DNA from: JBQTHP01 sp052389755
GTDB lineage: Bacteria; Pseudomonadota; Gammaproteobacteria; Steroidobacterales; Steroidobacteraceae
Direction of reading: 5' to 3'
NCBI GenBank assembly: GCA_052389755.1
Contig: JBQTHP010000099.1
Coordinates: 1-64,000 of the forward strand
DNA length: 64,000 nt
In this document: one piece after another, positions 34,859-43,293 of the stretch
Layout: every line of letters begins with the position of its first letter
Numbering within the stretch: position 1 is the first letter of the stretch
Translations under genes and position numbers: made by a program
The notes under the pieces: model-generated
Seen by the model: only the letters and a program-made list of their open reading frames with translations
What the model was told of the DNA's origin: nothing
Databases searched by the model: none

Positions 34859-36700
34859 TCAGGGCGCCACGCGGTGCTCCTGAAACCATTGCTCGAGCAT
34901 CGCGAAGGTCCACACCAGCACGCCGTAATAGCTCGCGTCTTCCTCGCCGTGGAGCTGCCGCAGTCGATCGATGAACTCCGCGCGGATCACGCGTCGGGCG
35001 CGCAGTCCCGCCAGGCTGGTCTCGATCATCTCGGCCAGGCGCGAAGAGCGCTGGAGCCACAGCCCGAACGGCAGGCCGAAACCATGCTTGGTCTTCTGAA
35101 TGATCTCCCGGGGCAGGAACGTCGCCATGGACCGCTTGTAGAACGTGCGCAGGTCCGTGCCGCGCATCTTGAGGCCGGCGGGGACACGGGTCGACAACTC
35201 GATCACGTCCCGATGCAGCATCGGATAGGAGACACGAACGCCTGCGAGCTCGCACATCGTTCCGACCTTGCGCAGATCGTTGTCCGCCAGCGTGAAGCGC
35301 CAGTCGTAGTGGAGCATGTGATCGATGAGGGCGACGGCCGGCGACGACGAATACACGCGACGCATGTGCTGCAAAGGCGCGCTCGTGTCGATCACGTCGA
35401 GCAGATCGGGATGAAGGACCATCTCGGAACCGAGCCGGTGCAGGAAGTTCCAGCTCTCGAGCCGGTCGGGCAGCGGCGTATTCGCCTGCGCGACGTAGCC
35501 GCGCGCCTTGCGTACGAGCCTGTTCGTCAACCGCACCGGCATCCGGTCCAGCATGGGTTCGAGCAACCGCGTACGGAACAGGCCGGGAACGAGCTTGTAG
35601 CGTTCGAACACCATCTGCTCCGCGTACCGCTTGTTCCCCGCGAACAACTCATCACCGCCGTCGCCCGCCAGCAGGTGTGTCATGCCGCTCTCGCGAGCCA
35701 GCCTCGCGCAGCAGTAGGTAGGCAGAGCGGAGGCGTTCCCGAATGGCTCGTCATAGGCGCGCGCGATACGGGGAAGCAGGTCGACGATGTCGTCGGGGCC
35801 CACGGTGTAGTATCGGGCGTCGAACCCGAAGTGCGCGGCGGCAATTCGCGCGTAACGCAGCTCGTCGTAGTCTTCCAGGCCGAACCCTATGGAAAACGTC
35901 CGTGCCGGGCGCGCGGTGACCTTGCTCAGGTAGCCCGCGACGGTCGAGCTGTCGAGCCCGCCGCTCAGAAACGCTCCGGTGGCATCGTCGGGCTGCGCCG
36001 CGCGCACGCCGGCCTCGAGAGCCGCGTGCAAGGAGCGTTCCGGTGCGTCAGAGCCTTTCCGGCGCGGCTCTGCGAAACGCGGTTGCCAGTACGTCTCCTG
36101 CCACAGGCGATCATCCTCGACGAACACTGCTGTGGCAGGCGGGATCTTCTGGGTCGCCTCGAAGACCGTCTGCGGCGAAGGGATCATGTGAAAGAAGACA
36201 TAACTGAGAAGCGACTGATGTGCGATCCGCGGCGCCCTGCCGAAAGCGCGCGCGGCGGCTTCCGCGGACGACGAAAACGTCAGACCCTCATCCGTCCTGC
36301 GGAATGCGAGCCGCTCGATGCCCATTCTGTCGACGGCCAGTATGGCGGCACGCGCTGCACCGTCCATCACCACTACCGCAAAGCTGCCTTGCAGCAGCTC
36401 GAGAAAGCGCTTCCCGTGCAACCGGTAAGCTTCGATTACCGCGTGCGCGTGGCTTCGCGCTCGCGTGATGCGCCCGTCGCTGGTGTCCCATGCCGGCGTT
36501 CCCCGTATGACCGCGGCGACGTCGCCGACTCTTGCAACGGAGGGACCGACAAATACCCACGCATCGCCGGCAAGGACCGGAGGAACCCCCGGGGCGTCGG
36601 AAGACAGAGGCTGTCCAGCCGCTTCCGTAAGGTGTCGCTTCGCCGAGGAAGTAAGCCCGGTTGCCGACGGCGCGCCGATCCAGCCGGACAGACTCAACAT
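34859..36700 (-). CDS. Asparagine synthase-like protein with degenerate glutaminase domain
   Basis: A 613-residue protein aligned with class II amidotransferases, but the start reads MLSLSGWIG where active enzymes have MCGIxG, so the nucleophile Cys2 is replaced by Leu. The glutaminase half also lacks HRGPD and NGEIYN. The synthetase half is intact, with PP-loop SGGLDSS, AGDGGDELFAGN and the KHGFGLPFG segment. It may therefore use ammonia or a nitrogen donor supplied by a partner. ATG 36700 was chosen because it aligns with the canonical N-terminus; an ATG at 36730 is possible. It is divergent from the GT2 gene at 36830 and convergent with the long operon. Confidence 0.85.
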   Translation of the reverse strand: MLSLSGWIGAPSATGLTSSAKRHLTEAAGQPLSSDAPGVPPVLAGDAWVFVGPSVARVGDVAAVIRGTPAWDTSDGRITRARSHAHAVIEAYRLHGKRFLELLQGSFAVVVMDGAARAAILAVDRMGIERLAFRRTDEGLTFSSSAEAAARAFGRAPRIAHQSLLSYVFFHMIPSPQTVFEATQKIPPATAVFVEDDRLWQETYWQPRFAEPRRKGSDAPERSLHAALEAGVRAAQPDDATGAFLSGGLDSSTVAGYLSKVTARPARTFSIGFGLEDYDELRYARIAAAHFGFDARYYTVGPDDIVDLLPRIARAYDEPFGNASALPTYCCARLARESGMTHLLAGDGGDELFAGNKRYAEQMVFERYKLVPGLFRTRLLEPMLDRMPVRLTNRLVRKARGYVAQANTPLPDRLESWNFLHRLGSEMVLHPDLLDVIDTSAPLQHMRRVYSSSPAVALIDHMLHYDWRFTLADNDLRKVGTMCELAGVRVSYPMLHRDVIELSTRVPAGLKMRGTDLRTFYKRSMATFLPREIIQKTKHGFGLPFGLWLQRSSRLAEMIETSLAGLRARRVIRAEFIDRLRQLHGEEDASYYGVLVWTFAMLEQWFQEHRVAP

Positions 36701-36829
36701 TGCATGCAAACCCTCGCGCAAGAGCGGCATCCTACAACGCGGGAAGCGACAAAAACCTCGACCGAGGTCCGGTCATCCTGGCCGCCCATCGGCTATTCTT
36801 ACCGAGCTGTCGCAGAAGAACGGAGAACG

Positions 36830-37972
36830 ATGGCAATACTCTTCTGGGTGGCGTTGGCGGCGATCGGGTACGTCTACGTCGGTTATCCGCTGCTTCTGAT
36901 GCTCGTTCGCGCGGCGGGCGGCCGCCGCGTGGTGCGGACCGGAGAACACCGTCCGCCTGTTACGCTCGTCATTTCTGCCTACAACGAAGCCGGCGTCATC
37001 GCCCGGAAGCTTTCGAACAGCCTCGCGCTCGAATATCCGCGCGGTCAGCTCGAGATCATGGTGGTTTCCGACGCCTCCACGGACGGCACCGACGACTTCG
37101 TGGTTCAGGCGGCCTCGCGGCACGTACGGCTGTTGCGCATGCCGGAACGAGGCGGCAAGACCGTCGGTATCAACGCAGCGCTTCGCGAGGCCCGTGGTGA
37201 AATCATCGTCTTTTCAGATGCGAACGCCATGTATCGGCCGGACGCCATCGCGCAGCTCGTACGGAATTTCGCAGACTGCGCGGTCGGAGCCGTCGTCGGC
37301 GAATCGAGCTATGTCGACGCCGACGCAGGCGCGGACAAGGAGGAGACGCTTTACTGGCGATACGAGGTGGCAATCAAGAGTCTGGAATCCGCGATCGGGT
37401 CGGTCGTAGGCGGAGACGGGGCCATCTACGCTATCCGGAAGCAGCTGTATCGCGACATGGCGCCGGACGCGCTTTCCGACTTCGTCAACCCCCTGCAGAT
37501 AGTGCAATCAGGATATCGCTGCGTGTACGAGCCGCTCGCCCGCTCGGTGGAGAGCGCGACTGGCGACTTCACGAAAGAGTATCGACGCAAGGTGCGCATC
37601 GTGAACCGGGGCTGGCGGGCATTGATTTCGATGAAGGCGCTCCTCAATCCCTTCAGGTTCGGATTCTTCTCCGTTCAGATCGCCTCTCACAAGTTGCTCA
37701 GGTGGCTCACGCCGATCTTTCTCGTCGCATTCTTCTGCGCGAATCTGCTCCTCGTGGGCAGGGGCGCGATCTACGACGTGGCCTTCACCTTGCAGCTCGG
37801 GCTGTACGCTCTCGCGTACGCAGGATACGTTCTGCGCAGACGGGCAAGACTGCCACGCCTCGTCGCCTTTCCCTTCTATTTCGTGATGGTCAATGCCGCC
37901 AGCGCGCGGGGCATCATCGGGGCGTTTCTGGGAGAAACTTATACGACGTGGGCGACGGTTCGCGTCAGATGA
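36830..37972 (+). CDS. Membrane glycosyltransferase, GT2 family
   Basis: A 380-residue processive-type GT2: an N-terminal membrane helix, VTLVISAYNEAGVIARKL, the DxD-like VVSDASTDGTDDF, FSDANAMY and GGDGAIYAIRK, then QIVQSGYRC. The acceptor region ends with three or four C-terminal helices (LTPIFLVAFFCANLLL; VAFPFYFVMVNAASARGI). Such enzymes extend a polymer while remaining in the membrane. It opens the five-gene run ending at 41204. Confidence 0.88.
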   Translation: MAILFWVALAAIGYVYVGYPLLLMLVRAAGGRRVVRTGEHRPPVTLVISAYNEAGVIARKLSNSLALEYPRGQLEIMVVSDASTDGTDDFVVQAASRHVRLLRMPERGGKTVGINAALREARGEIIVFSDANAMYRPDAIAQLVRNFADCAVGAVVGESSYVDADAGADKEETLYWRYEVAIKSLESAIGSVVGGDGAIYAIRKQLYRDMAPDALSDFVNPLQIVQSGYRCVYEPLARSVESATGDFTKEYRRKVRIVNRGWRALISMKALLNPFRFGFFSVQIASHKLLRWLTPIFLVAFFCANLLLVGRGAIYDVAFTLQLGLYALAYAGYVLRRRARLPRLVAFPFYFVMVNAASARGIIGAFLGETYTTWATVRVR

Positions 37973-37997
37973 ACCTTGGGCAGGGGCCGACACATCC

Positions 37998-38249
37998 ATG
38001 AACGATATTGACAGAGTTCGGAACGTCTTGCGTGACGCGTTACAGCTGGGTCCACGTGCCGACACGCTGGTCGAGCAGAGCCCGCTGCTCGGAGCCATTC
38101 CGGAACTGGACTCCATGGCGGTCGTAAACGTGATCACCATGATAGAAGACGAGTTCGGCATCGTCGTCGAAGATGAAGACGTCTCGGCGGACATGTTCGA
38201 AACCATCGGTTCACTGACAGCTTACGTTGCCAGGAAGGCAAATCGCTGA
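37998..38249 (+). CDS. Acyl carrier protein, exosortase A-associated
   Basis: An 83-residue acidic helical protein with the phosphopantetheine site Ser in PELDSMAVVNVITMIEDEFG. It would carry an acyl or aminoacyl group as a thioester. The acyl-CoA ligase at 51920 is its likely loader and the PLP decarboxylase at 50685 a source of the substrate; both are recognised exosortase A accessory families. Followed nine bases later by hydrolase genes of the same module. Confidence 0.9.
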   Translation: MNDIDRVRNVLRDALQLGPRADTLVEQSPLLGAIPELDSMAVVNVITMIEDEFGIVVEDEDVSADMFETIGSLTAYVARKANR

Positions 38250-38258
38250 GGCGCGCCG

Positions 38259-39071
38259 ATGATCGCGTCTCGTTTCCTCGAGGGTCGACGTGGGCGGATC
38301 TTCGCGGTGATGCACCGGCCGGCAACAGGATCGGGTCGCGGGGTACTCGTCGTGCCCCCGTTCGCCGAGGAGATGAACAAGTCGCGACCGATGATTCGCG
38401 ATGTGGCGCGCGAGCTCCTGAAGCACGGCGTCGCCACCGTCGTCCCGGACTTGTTCGGAACCGGCGACAGCGAGGGAGAGTTTTGCGACGCGGATTGGCA
38501 GGTCTGGAAGGCCGACCTGCAGACGGCGGCTGTCTGGGCGAGACGAGAAGGTTGGCCGATCTCGGCTTTGCTCTGCGTGCGTCTCGGATGCGCCCTCGGC
38601 GCGGCGGCGGCGCGCGATTCGCTTCCCGGGATAGAGTGCACCGTATTCTGGCAGGCCGTTACGAGCGGGCCGTCTTTCCTCGCCCAGTTTCTGCGCCTGC
38701 GCGTTGCTGCCTCCATCGGCGATGACCAGAGGAAAACCGTCAACGAACTCAGGGAGCAACTGTCCGCTGGTCAGGCACTCGAGGTGGCGGGATACGAACT
38801 GACTCCACGTCTCGCAGTGCAGCTCGAGCAGGTGCGGCTTGCCGACGTCCTCGGCCCGCAGTTGGGACAACTGCACTGGATGGACGTGGTGAGGCGCTCG
38901 GAGTCCGAGCTGTCGACTTCGGCACGGGAGGCGATCTCATCGGCGAAGTCCGCTTCCGTTCCGGTCACTGCCTGCCCGGTAGTGGGAGAGCCATTCTGGT
39001 CGTCGACCGAAATCGTCCGCGTTCCGGCGCTCGCAGATCGGACAGTTCGAGCGTTGGTGTCGAGTTCGTGA
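38259..39071 (+). CDS. Alpha/beta hydrolase, exosortase A system-associated (type 2)
   Basis: A 270-residue alpha/beta-hydrolase-like protein: VLVVPPFAEEMNKSRPMIRDVARELLKHG, then VPDLFGTGDSEG. The nucleophile elbow (around LCVRLGCALGA) lacks an obvious G-x-S-x-G serine, so it may be a carrier or transferase rather than a hydrolase. It forms a pair with the next gene (GTGA overlap) that recurs in exosortase A loci. Confidence 0.85.
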   Translation: MIASRFLEGRRGRIFAVMHRPATGSGRGVLVVPPFAEEMNKSRPMIRDVARELLKHGVATVVPDLFGTGDSEGEFCDADWQVWKADLQTAAVWARREGWPISALLCVRLGCALGAAAARDSLPGIECTVFWQAVTSGPSFLAQFLRLRVAASIGDDQRKTVNELREQLSAGQALEVAGYELTPRLAVQLEQVRLADVLGPQLGQLHWMDVVRRSESELSTSAREAISSAKSASVPVTACPVVGEPFWSSTEIVRVPALADRTVRALVSSS

Positions 39072-39952
39072 AGGATTGGACGGAACAACCCGTCGTCTTC
39101 GCATGCGGCGAAAGCGCGCTCCTGGGTATTGTCCACCATGCGCGGGGTCAATCTGCCGGATTAGGCGTGCTCGTGGTCGTCGGGGGTCCCCAGTATCGCG
39201 TCGGAAGTCATCGACAGTTCACGTTGATGGCGCGGGCGCTGGCGGCCGGCGGTTTCCCGGTGATGCGGTTCGACTACCGCGGAATGGGAGACAGCGAGGG
39301 TGAGACCAGGAGCTTCGAAGCGGTAGGCGCTGACATTCGCGCCGCGATCGACGCATTCGTGCATGCCGTTCCATCCCTTCGAACGTTGGTCTTATGGGGG
39401 TTGTGTGATGCGGCGTCTGCGATCCTCATCGACGGTTGCGATGATCCGCGCGTAGGCGGACTGATCCTCGTCAATCCATGGGTGCGAACGGGAGCCGGCG
39501 AAGCTCGAAGTTACGTGAGGAACTATTACCCAACGAGATTGCTGCACCCGACCCTGTGGAGGAAGCTGTTTTCCGGCCGGCTCAATCCATCGAAGGCGCT
39601 CGCCGAGTTTTTCCGAACGTATCGCCTGGCGCGGACGTACCGGGCAGAAGACAGCGTGGGCGGATCTCATTTCATCGAACGAATGCGGCTCGGTCTCGAA
39701 GCATTCCGCGGTCCGGTACTCGTACTGCTCAGCGAACGGGATCTGACCGCTCGGGAATTCGCCGATCTTGCGGGTAACGCGAGCTCGTGGAGCCGCATCA
39801 TGACGAGAAGCAACGTACGCGTCGTCGATGTCCTGGGCGCCGATCACACGTTCTCGGAGCGCAAGGCGCTGGCGGAGGCGATCGAGCATTGCAGAGCGCA
39901 GCTGGAAGGTCTTCTCGGGTCGAATCGTGCCGAGATCGGCAATGCGAAGTAG
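39068..39952 (+). CDS. Alpha/beta hydrolase, exosortase A system-associated (type 1)
   Basis: A 294-residue alpha/beta-hydrolase-like protein: GVLVVVGGPQYRVGSHRQFTL, FPVMRFDYRGMGDSEGE, and nucleophile region LWGLCDAASA, which has Cys where a Ser is usual. A late GADHTFSERKA supplies the catalytic His. It is probably a thioesterase or acyltransferase acting with the acyl carrier protein. GTG start coupled to the previous gene. Confidence 0.87.
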   Translation: MKDWTEQPVVFACGESALLGIVHHARGQSAGLGVLVVVGGPQYRVGSHRQFTLMARALAAGGFPVMRFDYRGMGDSEGETRSFEAVGADIRAAIDAFVHAVPSLRTLVLWGLCDAASAILIDGCDDPRVGGLILVNPWVRTGAGEARSYVRNYYPTRLLHPTLWRKLFSGRLNPSKALAEFFRTYRLARTYRAEDSVGGSHFIERMRLGLEAFRGPVLVLLSERDLTAREFADLAGNASSWSRIMTRSNVRVVDVLGADHTFSERKALAEAIEHCRAQLEGLLGSNRAEIGNAK

Positions 39953-41204
39953 TCGCACCGTTCTGCTGGTGGCGTTTCACTTTCCACCGATGCAAGGCAG
40001 CAGCGGCGTTCAGCGCACGCTGCGTTTTTCACAGCACCTTCCCAAGTTCGGATGGCGGCCCGTGATCCTGAGCATCGACTCGCGGGCGTACGGAGCGAGT
40101 TCGGAAGCGAGCGGTAACGAGGTGCCGCCACGCGTCGACGTGCATCGCGCTTTCGGCGTCGACGCGGCCAGGACGCTGAGCATGTTCGGCCGCTATCCGC
40201 GGGCGCTTGCATTACCTGATCGCTGGGCGAGCTGGCGGCTATGGGCCGTACCCAAGGCGCTGAGGATCATTCGCGAGGAGGGCGTCGACGTCATCTGGTC
40301 GACGTTTCCGATCGCAACCGCCCACCTCATAGGCCTCCACATCGCTCGCCGCTCCGGCCTGCCCTGGGTCGCCGAATTTCGTGATCCCATGTGGCAAGGG
40401 GACTATCCTCCCGATGCGAAGTTGAATCGTGCGTGGCGGGAGCTCGAGACACAGGTCTTCGGCAGAGCCAGTCGAGTGGTCGTGACCACGCCCGGAGCCG
40501 TTGCGATGTACGCCGACCGGTTTCCGGCGCTCGATCGCTCGGGACTGGTGCTGATCGAGAACGGTTATGACGAGGAGGCATTTGGGCGCGCGCGGGCGGA
40601 CGAGCGGCAGAACTGTGATGCCGCCCTTCCTCGCGGACAGCCGGTGAGATTGCTTCACAGCGGCATCATCTATCCCAGTGAGCGGGATCCCACGCAGCTG
40701 TTCGGGGCGGTAGCGTCGCTCAAAAGGAAAGGCGCGATTTCAGCGGGCGGGTTGCAGATCGTGCTTCGCGCCAGCGGTCACGAGCCGGAGTATCGAAAAC
40801 GTCTGGATGCGCTGGGAATCGCGGACATCGTCAGCCTGCAGCCCCCGCTAGCCTATACGGCCGCGTTGCGCGAAATGCTGGACGCGGACGGTCTGCTGAT
40901 TCTGCAGGCGTCGAACTGCAATGCGCAGGTACCTGCGAAACTCTACGAGTATCTTCGGGCCGAGAAACCGATTCTCGCGTTGACGGATCCCTCGGGGGAC
41001 ACCGCCAGGACGTTGAGTGCCGTGGGCGCCGGTCAGATCGCCAGGCTCGACTCGCAGGATGAAATCGAAGCCGGGCTGCTCGAGTTCCTGCGTCAGATCG
41101 CGGGCGGGCGCTGGCGGCGTCCATCGTTGGACAGCATCAGAAGGTATTCTCGCGAGGTCCAGACAGGCGAACTGGCAGCGGTGCTGGATCAGGTTGCAGC
41201 CTGA
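39942..41204 (+). CDS. Glycosyltransferase, GT4-like
   Basis: A 420-residue GT-B enzyme beginning VLLVAFHFPPMQGSSGVQRTLRF, with WVAEFRDPMWQ, LLHSGIIYPSERDP, and NAQVPAKLYEYLRAEKPILAL in the donor domain. The family acts on surface glycans. ATG 39942 overlaps the hydrolase gene by 11 bases. It ends the plus-strand run and is convergent with the gene at 41221. Confidence 0.85.
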   Translation: MRSSRTVLLVAFHFPPMQGSSGVQRTLRFSQHLPKFGWRPVILSIDSRAYGASSEASGNEVPPRVDVHRAFGVDAARTLSMFGRYPRALALPDRWASWRLWAVPKALRIIREEGVDVIWSTFPIATAHLIGLHIARRSGLPWVAEFRDPMWQGDYPPDAKLNRAWRELETQVFGRASRVVVTTPGAVAMYADRFPALDRSGLVLIENGYDEEAFGRARADERQNCDAALPRGQPVRLLHSGIIYPSERDPTQLFGAVASLKRKGAISAGGLQIVLRASGHEPEYRKRLDALGIADIVSLQPPLAYTAALREMLDADGLLILQASNCNAQVPAKLYEYLRAEKPILALTDPSGDTARTLSAVGAGQIARLDSQDEIEAGLLEFLRQIAGGRWRRPSLDSIRRYSREVQTGELAAVLDQVAA

Positions 41205-41220
41205 AGGCCAACGATAGCGA

Positions 41221-41991
41221 TCAGGAAAGCAGTACGTCGGGGCGCAACTGCAAGTGGACCCGCTGTGATTTCGCGATCGACAGATGTACGTAGGGCGCGA
41301 TCGTCGCGAACATCAGTTCGACTCCCCAGAGCTTCAGAAAGATCGCCCGAGCTGCGACCTTTGCCCCGAGACGCCTGTGAGCACGTCGCGTGGCGAGATT
41401 GAAGCGTGTCACCCTGCTGAACGTGAAGCGGGCGCCGCGCTTGCGAAGAAATTCGTTGGCCGCGTTCCAGATCCCGGCGAAGCCGAAGCCCATACGATGC
41501 TCGGGCAGGACGAACAGATCAAAGTCGAACACGGCTTCGTTCTCCGGGCGGAGCAGGAATGTGCATCGGACTTCGTCCTCTGCGTACTCACGAAAGCAGA
41601 ACCAGATGTACCCGATGAGCTGACCCTTGAAGAATGCACCGAGACATATCGCATTCTGATCAAAGCGCGATTGCCTGATATCAGGTTGTGCGGGCATCAG
41701 TTCGAGCTCGGGATCCCCTCGCGTGATCTGGCGCGATTCGAAGTTCCGGGCCATGCGCGCCGGAAGCAACGGCTTGTCCACGATCGGTTGAACCATCAGC
41801 TCATAGACGTACAAACGCATTCCCGGCGACAAGCGCATCAGTACACGATCGATGCCGTACAGGAGAGCGGCAGCGACGCCGAGTTCTCTGACGGTACCGA
41901 AGAATCGCCGGGTCACTTTTGCCTTGGCTCGGATCCGCTGGAGAGCGCCGGCCTTTCGTGACTTCTTCCCAGATCGCCGATCTCCAGTCAA
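41221..41991 (-). CDS. GNAT-like acetyltransferase domain protein
   Basis: Up to 256 residues. The centre reads like a GNAT fold (AICLGAFFKGQLIGYIWFCFREY, DFDLFVLPEHRMGFGFAGIWNAANEFL, FSRVTRFNLATRRAHRRLGAK), suggesting acyl transfer from acyl-CoA, though the acetyl-CoA loop is weak. The N-terminus is uncertain: TTG 41991 has no ribosome site, while GTG 41916 has AAGG upstream and would remove 25 basic residues. Alone on the minus strand between a glycosyltransferase and a methyltransferase. Confidence 0.65.
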   Translation of the reverse strand: MTGDRRSGKKSRKAGALQRIRAKAKVTRRFFGTVRELGVAAALLYGIDRVLMRLSPGMRLYVYELMVQPIVDKPLLPARMARNFESRQITRGDPELELMPAQPDIRQSRFDQNAICLGAFFKGQLIGYIWFCFREYAEDEVRCTFLLRPENEAVFDFDLFVLPEHRMGFGFAGIWNAANEFLRKRGARFTFSRVTRFNLATRRAHRRLGAKVAARAIFLKLWGVELMFATIAPYVHLSIAKSQRVHLQLRPDVLLS

Positions 41992-42147
41992 GGTCGAGGC
42001 GAGAGCTCGCTTACTCGATCAGCATCGGGTGCGGGTACGTACCCGCCCGTGCAAACGCATCGGAAACTGGACGCACGGACATTTTTCGCGCTACCTTGAA
42101 GCGGCAGTTACGTGAGCTCATGCTCGAGCTCGTCGGTGGCTGAAAAC

Positions 42148-42963
42148 ATGACAAGCGGCCCGCCAGCTGCAGACCCATTCACGGAGTACTACGCGCGCGA
42201 AAGCCTGAGTGAGGCCACGCGTGCACGGTTCGCCGGCACCAAGGACGCGATCTTCTGCGTACTCCGACAACGCGGTCTCCCGTGCGAGCGGCTCACCGTG
42301 GCGGATATCGGTTGCGGTGCAGCCACGCAGGCAATCCTGTGGGCGCGCGACGGGCACCGGGTATTTGGAGCTGACATCAACGAGCAACTGATCGCGCTCG
42401 GTCGCGAACGCGTGCGAGAGGCGGGTGTGCGCGTGGAGCTCGAGGCAGCGAGCGCCGTGAGACTGCCCTGGGCCTCACAGAGCATGGACGTCTGTCTTTT
42501 GCCGGAGCTGCTGGAACACGTCCGCGACTGGCGCAAGTGTCTCAGTGAAGCGGCACGCCTGCTCAAACCGAGCGGCCTGCTCTTTATCAGCACCACGAAC
42601 CGCCTCTGTCCGGTGCAGCAGGAGTTCGAGCTGCCGTTCTACAGCTGGTATCCGGCGCGTCTCAAACGGCGCTTCGAACGGCTCGCGACGACGACGCGCC
42701 CAGATCTCGTAAACAACGCAGAGTTCCCGGCTGTCCACTGGTTCGATTTCTATTCGCTGCGGCGCGCGCCCGAGCTGAGTGAGTTCACCTGCCTGGATCG
42801 CTTCGACGTCGCCGCGCTGCGCGAGCGAGGCGCGGCGACACGAACCCTCCTCAAGCTCATCACGCAATCGCCGCTCTTGCGCGGGCTCGCGCACGTTGCC
42901 ACTCCGTACACCACTGTGTTTGCGATACGCAGCCGCCCCATGATGCCGGACGCTCGGCAGTAG
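42148..42963 (+). CDS. Class I SAM-dependent methyltransferase
   Basis: A 271-residue protein with the SAM-binding motif VADIGCGAATQAILWA, acidic strand end FGADINEQL, and LPELLEHVRDWRKCLSEAARLLKPSGLLFISTTN typical of Methyltransf_11-type enzymes. It could methylate a sugar or lipid carrier. ATG 42148 with GGTGG nine bases upstream was preferred to GTG 42112. Followed by the riboswitch leader of the next gene. Confidence 0.85.
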   Translation: MTSGPPAADPFTEYYARESLSEATRARFAGTKDAIFCVLRQRGLPCERLTVADIGCGAATQAILWARDGHRVFGADINEQLIALGRERVREAGVRVELEAASAVRLPWASQSMDVCLLPELLEHVRDWRKCLSEAARLLKPSGLLFISTTNRLCPVQQEFELPFYSWYPARLKRRFERLATTTRPDLVNNAEFPAVHWFDFYSLRRAPELSEFTCLDRFDVAALRERGAATRTLLKLITQSPLLRGLAHVATPYTTVFAIRSRPMMPDARQ

Positions 42964-43036
42964 ACGGCCGTTCGAACGCGGCTGCGCGATTAGTTGGAAG
43001 TGCGAAGCACGTCACGCAACCTCGCGTCAGAGGCGG

Positions 43037-43056
43037 TTGTCGTTCGCTAACGACAA
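43037..43056 (+). repeat. Perfect inverted repeat upstream of the riboswitch
   Basis: TTGTCGTT-CGCT-AACGACAA forms an exact 8-bp stem with a four-base loop 35 bases before the riboswitch. No T-run follows. It may be an operator, a terminator shoulder for the methyltransferase gene, or part of the leader RNA. Confidence 0.6.
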
Positions 43057-43090
43057 TTGCGGAGGAGTCGAGTGTCCGGGTACAGTGATT

Positions 43091-43182
43091 CCAGCGAAAG
43101 GGCAAACCCGTCGTAAGGCGGGGACGCAAAGCCACCGGTCCGTGGGATTCGAGGATAGCGGGGTTGCCGGATGAAACGCTGG
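43091..43182 (+). promoter_or_regulatory. Class-I cyclic-di-GMP riboswitch (GEMM-I)
   Basis: The conserved blocks AGGGCAAACCCGTC, GGCGGGGACGCAAAGCCACCGG and GATAGCGGGGTTGCCGG appear in order, with a perfect P1 helix CCAGCG (43091-43096) with CGCTGG (43177-43182). Its two central blocks are nearly identical to those of the riboswitch at 14551-14661. It controls the Tat-exported protein at 43294, whose start is about 110 bases downstream. Confidence 0.93.
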
Positions 43183-43293
43183 GGTAGTCCGAGCGGTTCA
43201 CAGCCACCTGCCGATTCCCGCCGATCCTCTAGCGACCATGTCGATTCGGATGGTCAGCGTCGTAATGCGTGTGTTTCAGCTGGGGAGTGTTGA

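Larger units (their letters stand above)
42964..43293 (+). other. Leader region of the Tat-exported pair
   Basis: No gene here. It contains an 8-bp hairpin at 43037-43056, a GEMM-I riboswitch at 43091-43182, a small 6-bp hairpin GACCAT/ATGGTC (43234-43255), and a GGGGAG ribosome site before ATG 43294. No U-run terminator is visible after the aptamer, so control may be at translation or by Rho. Confidence 0.6.

Noticed and set aside
34874..36829. A long plus-strand open frame leading into the GT2 gene
   Set aside because: Only the part from 36830 resembles a protein; the first 650 codons are antisense to the asparagine synthase-like gene and lack any family feature.
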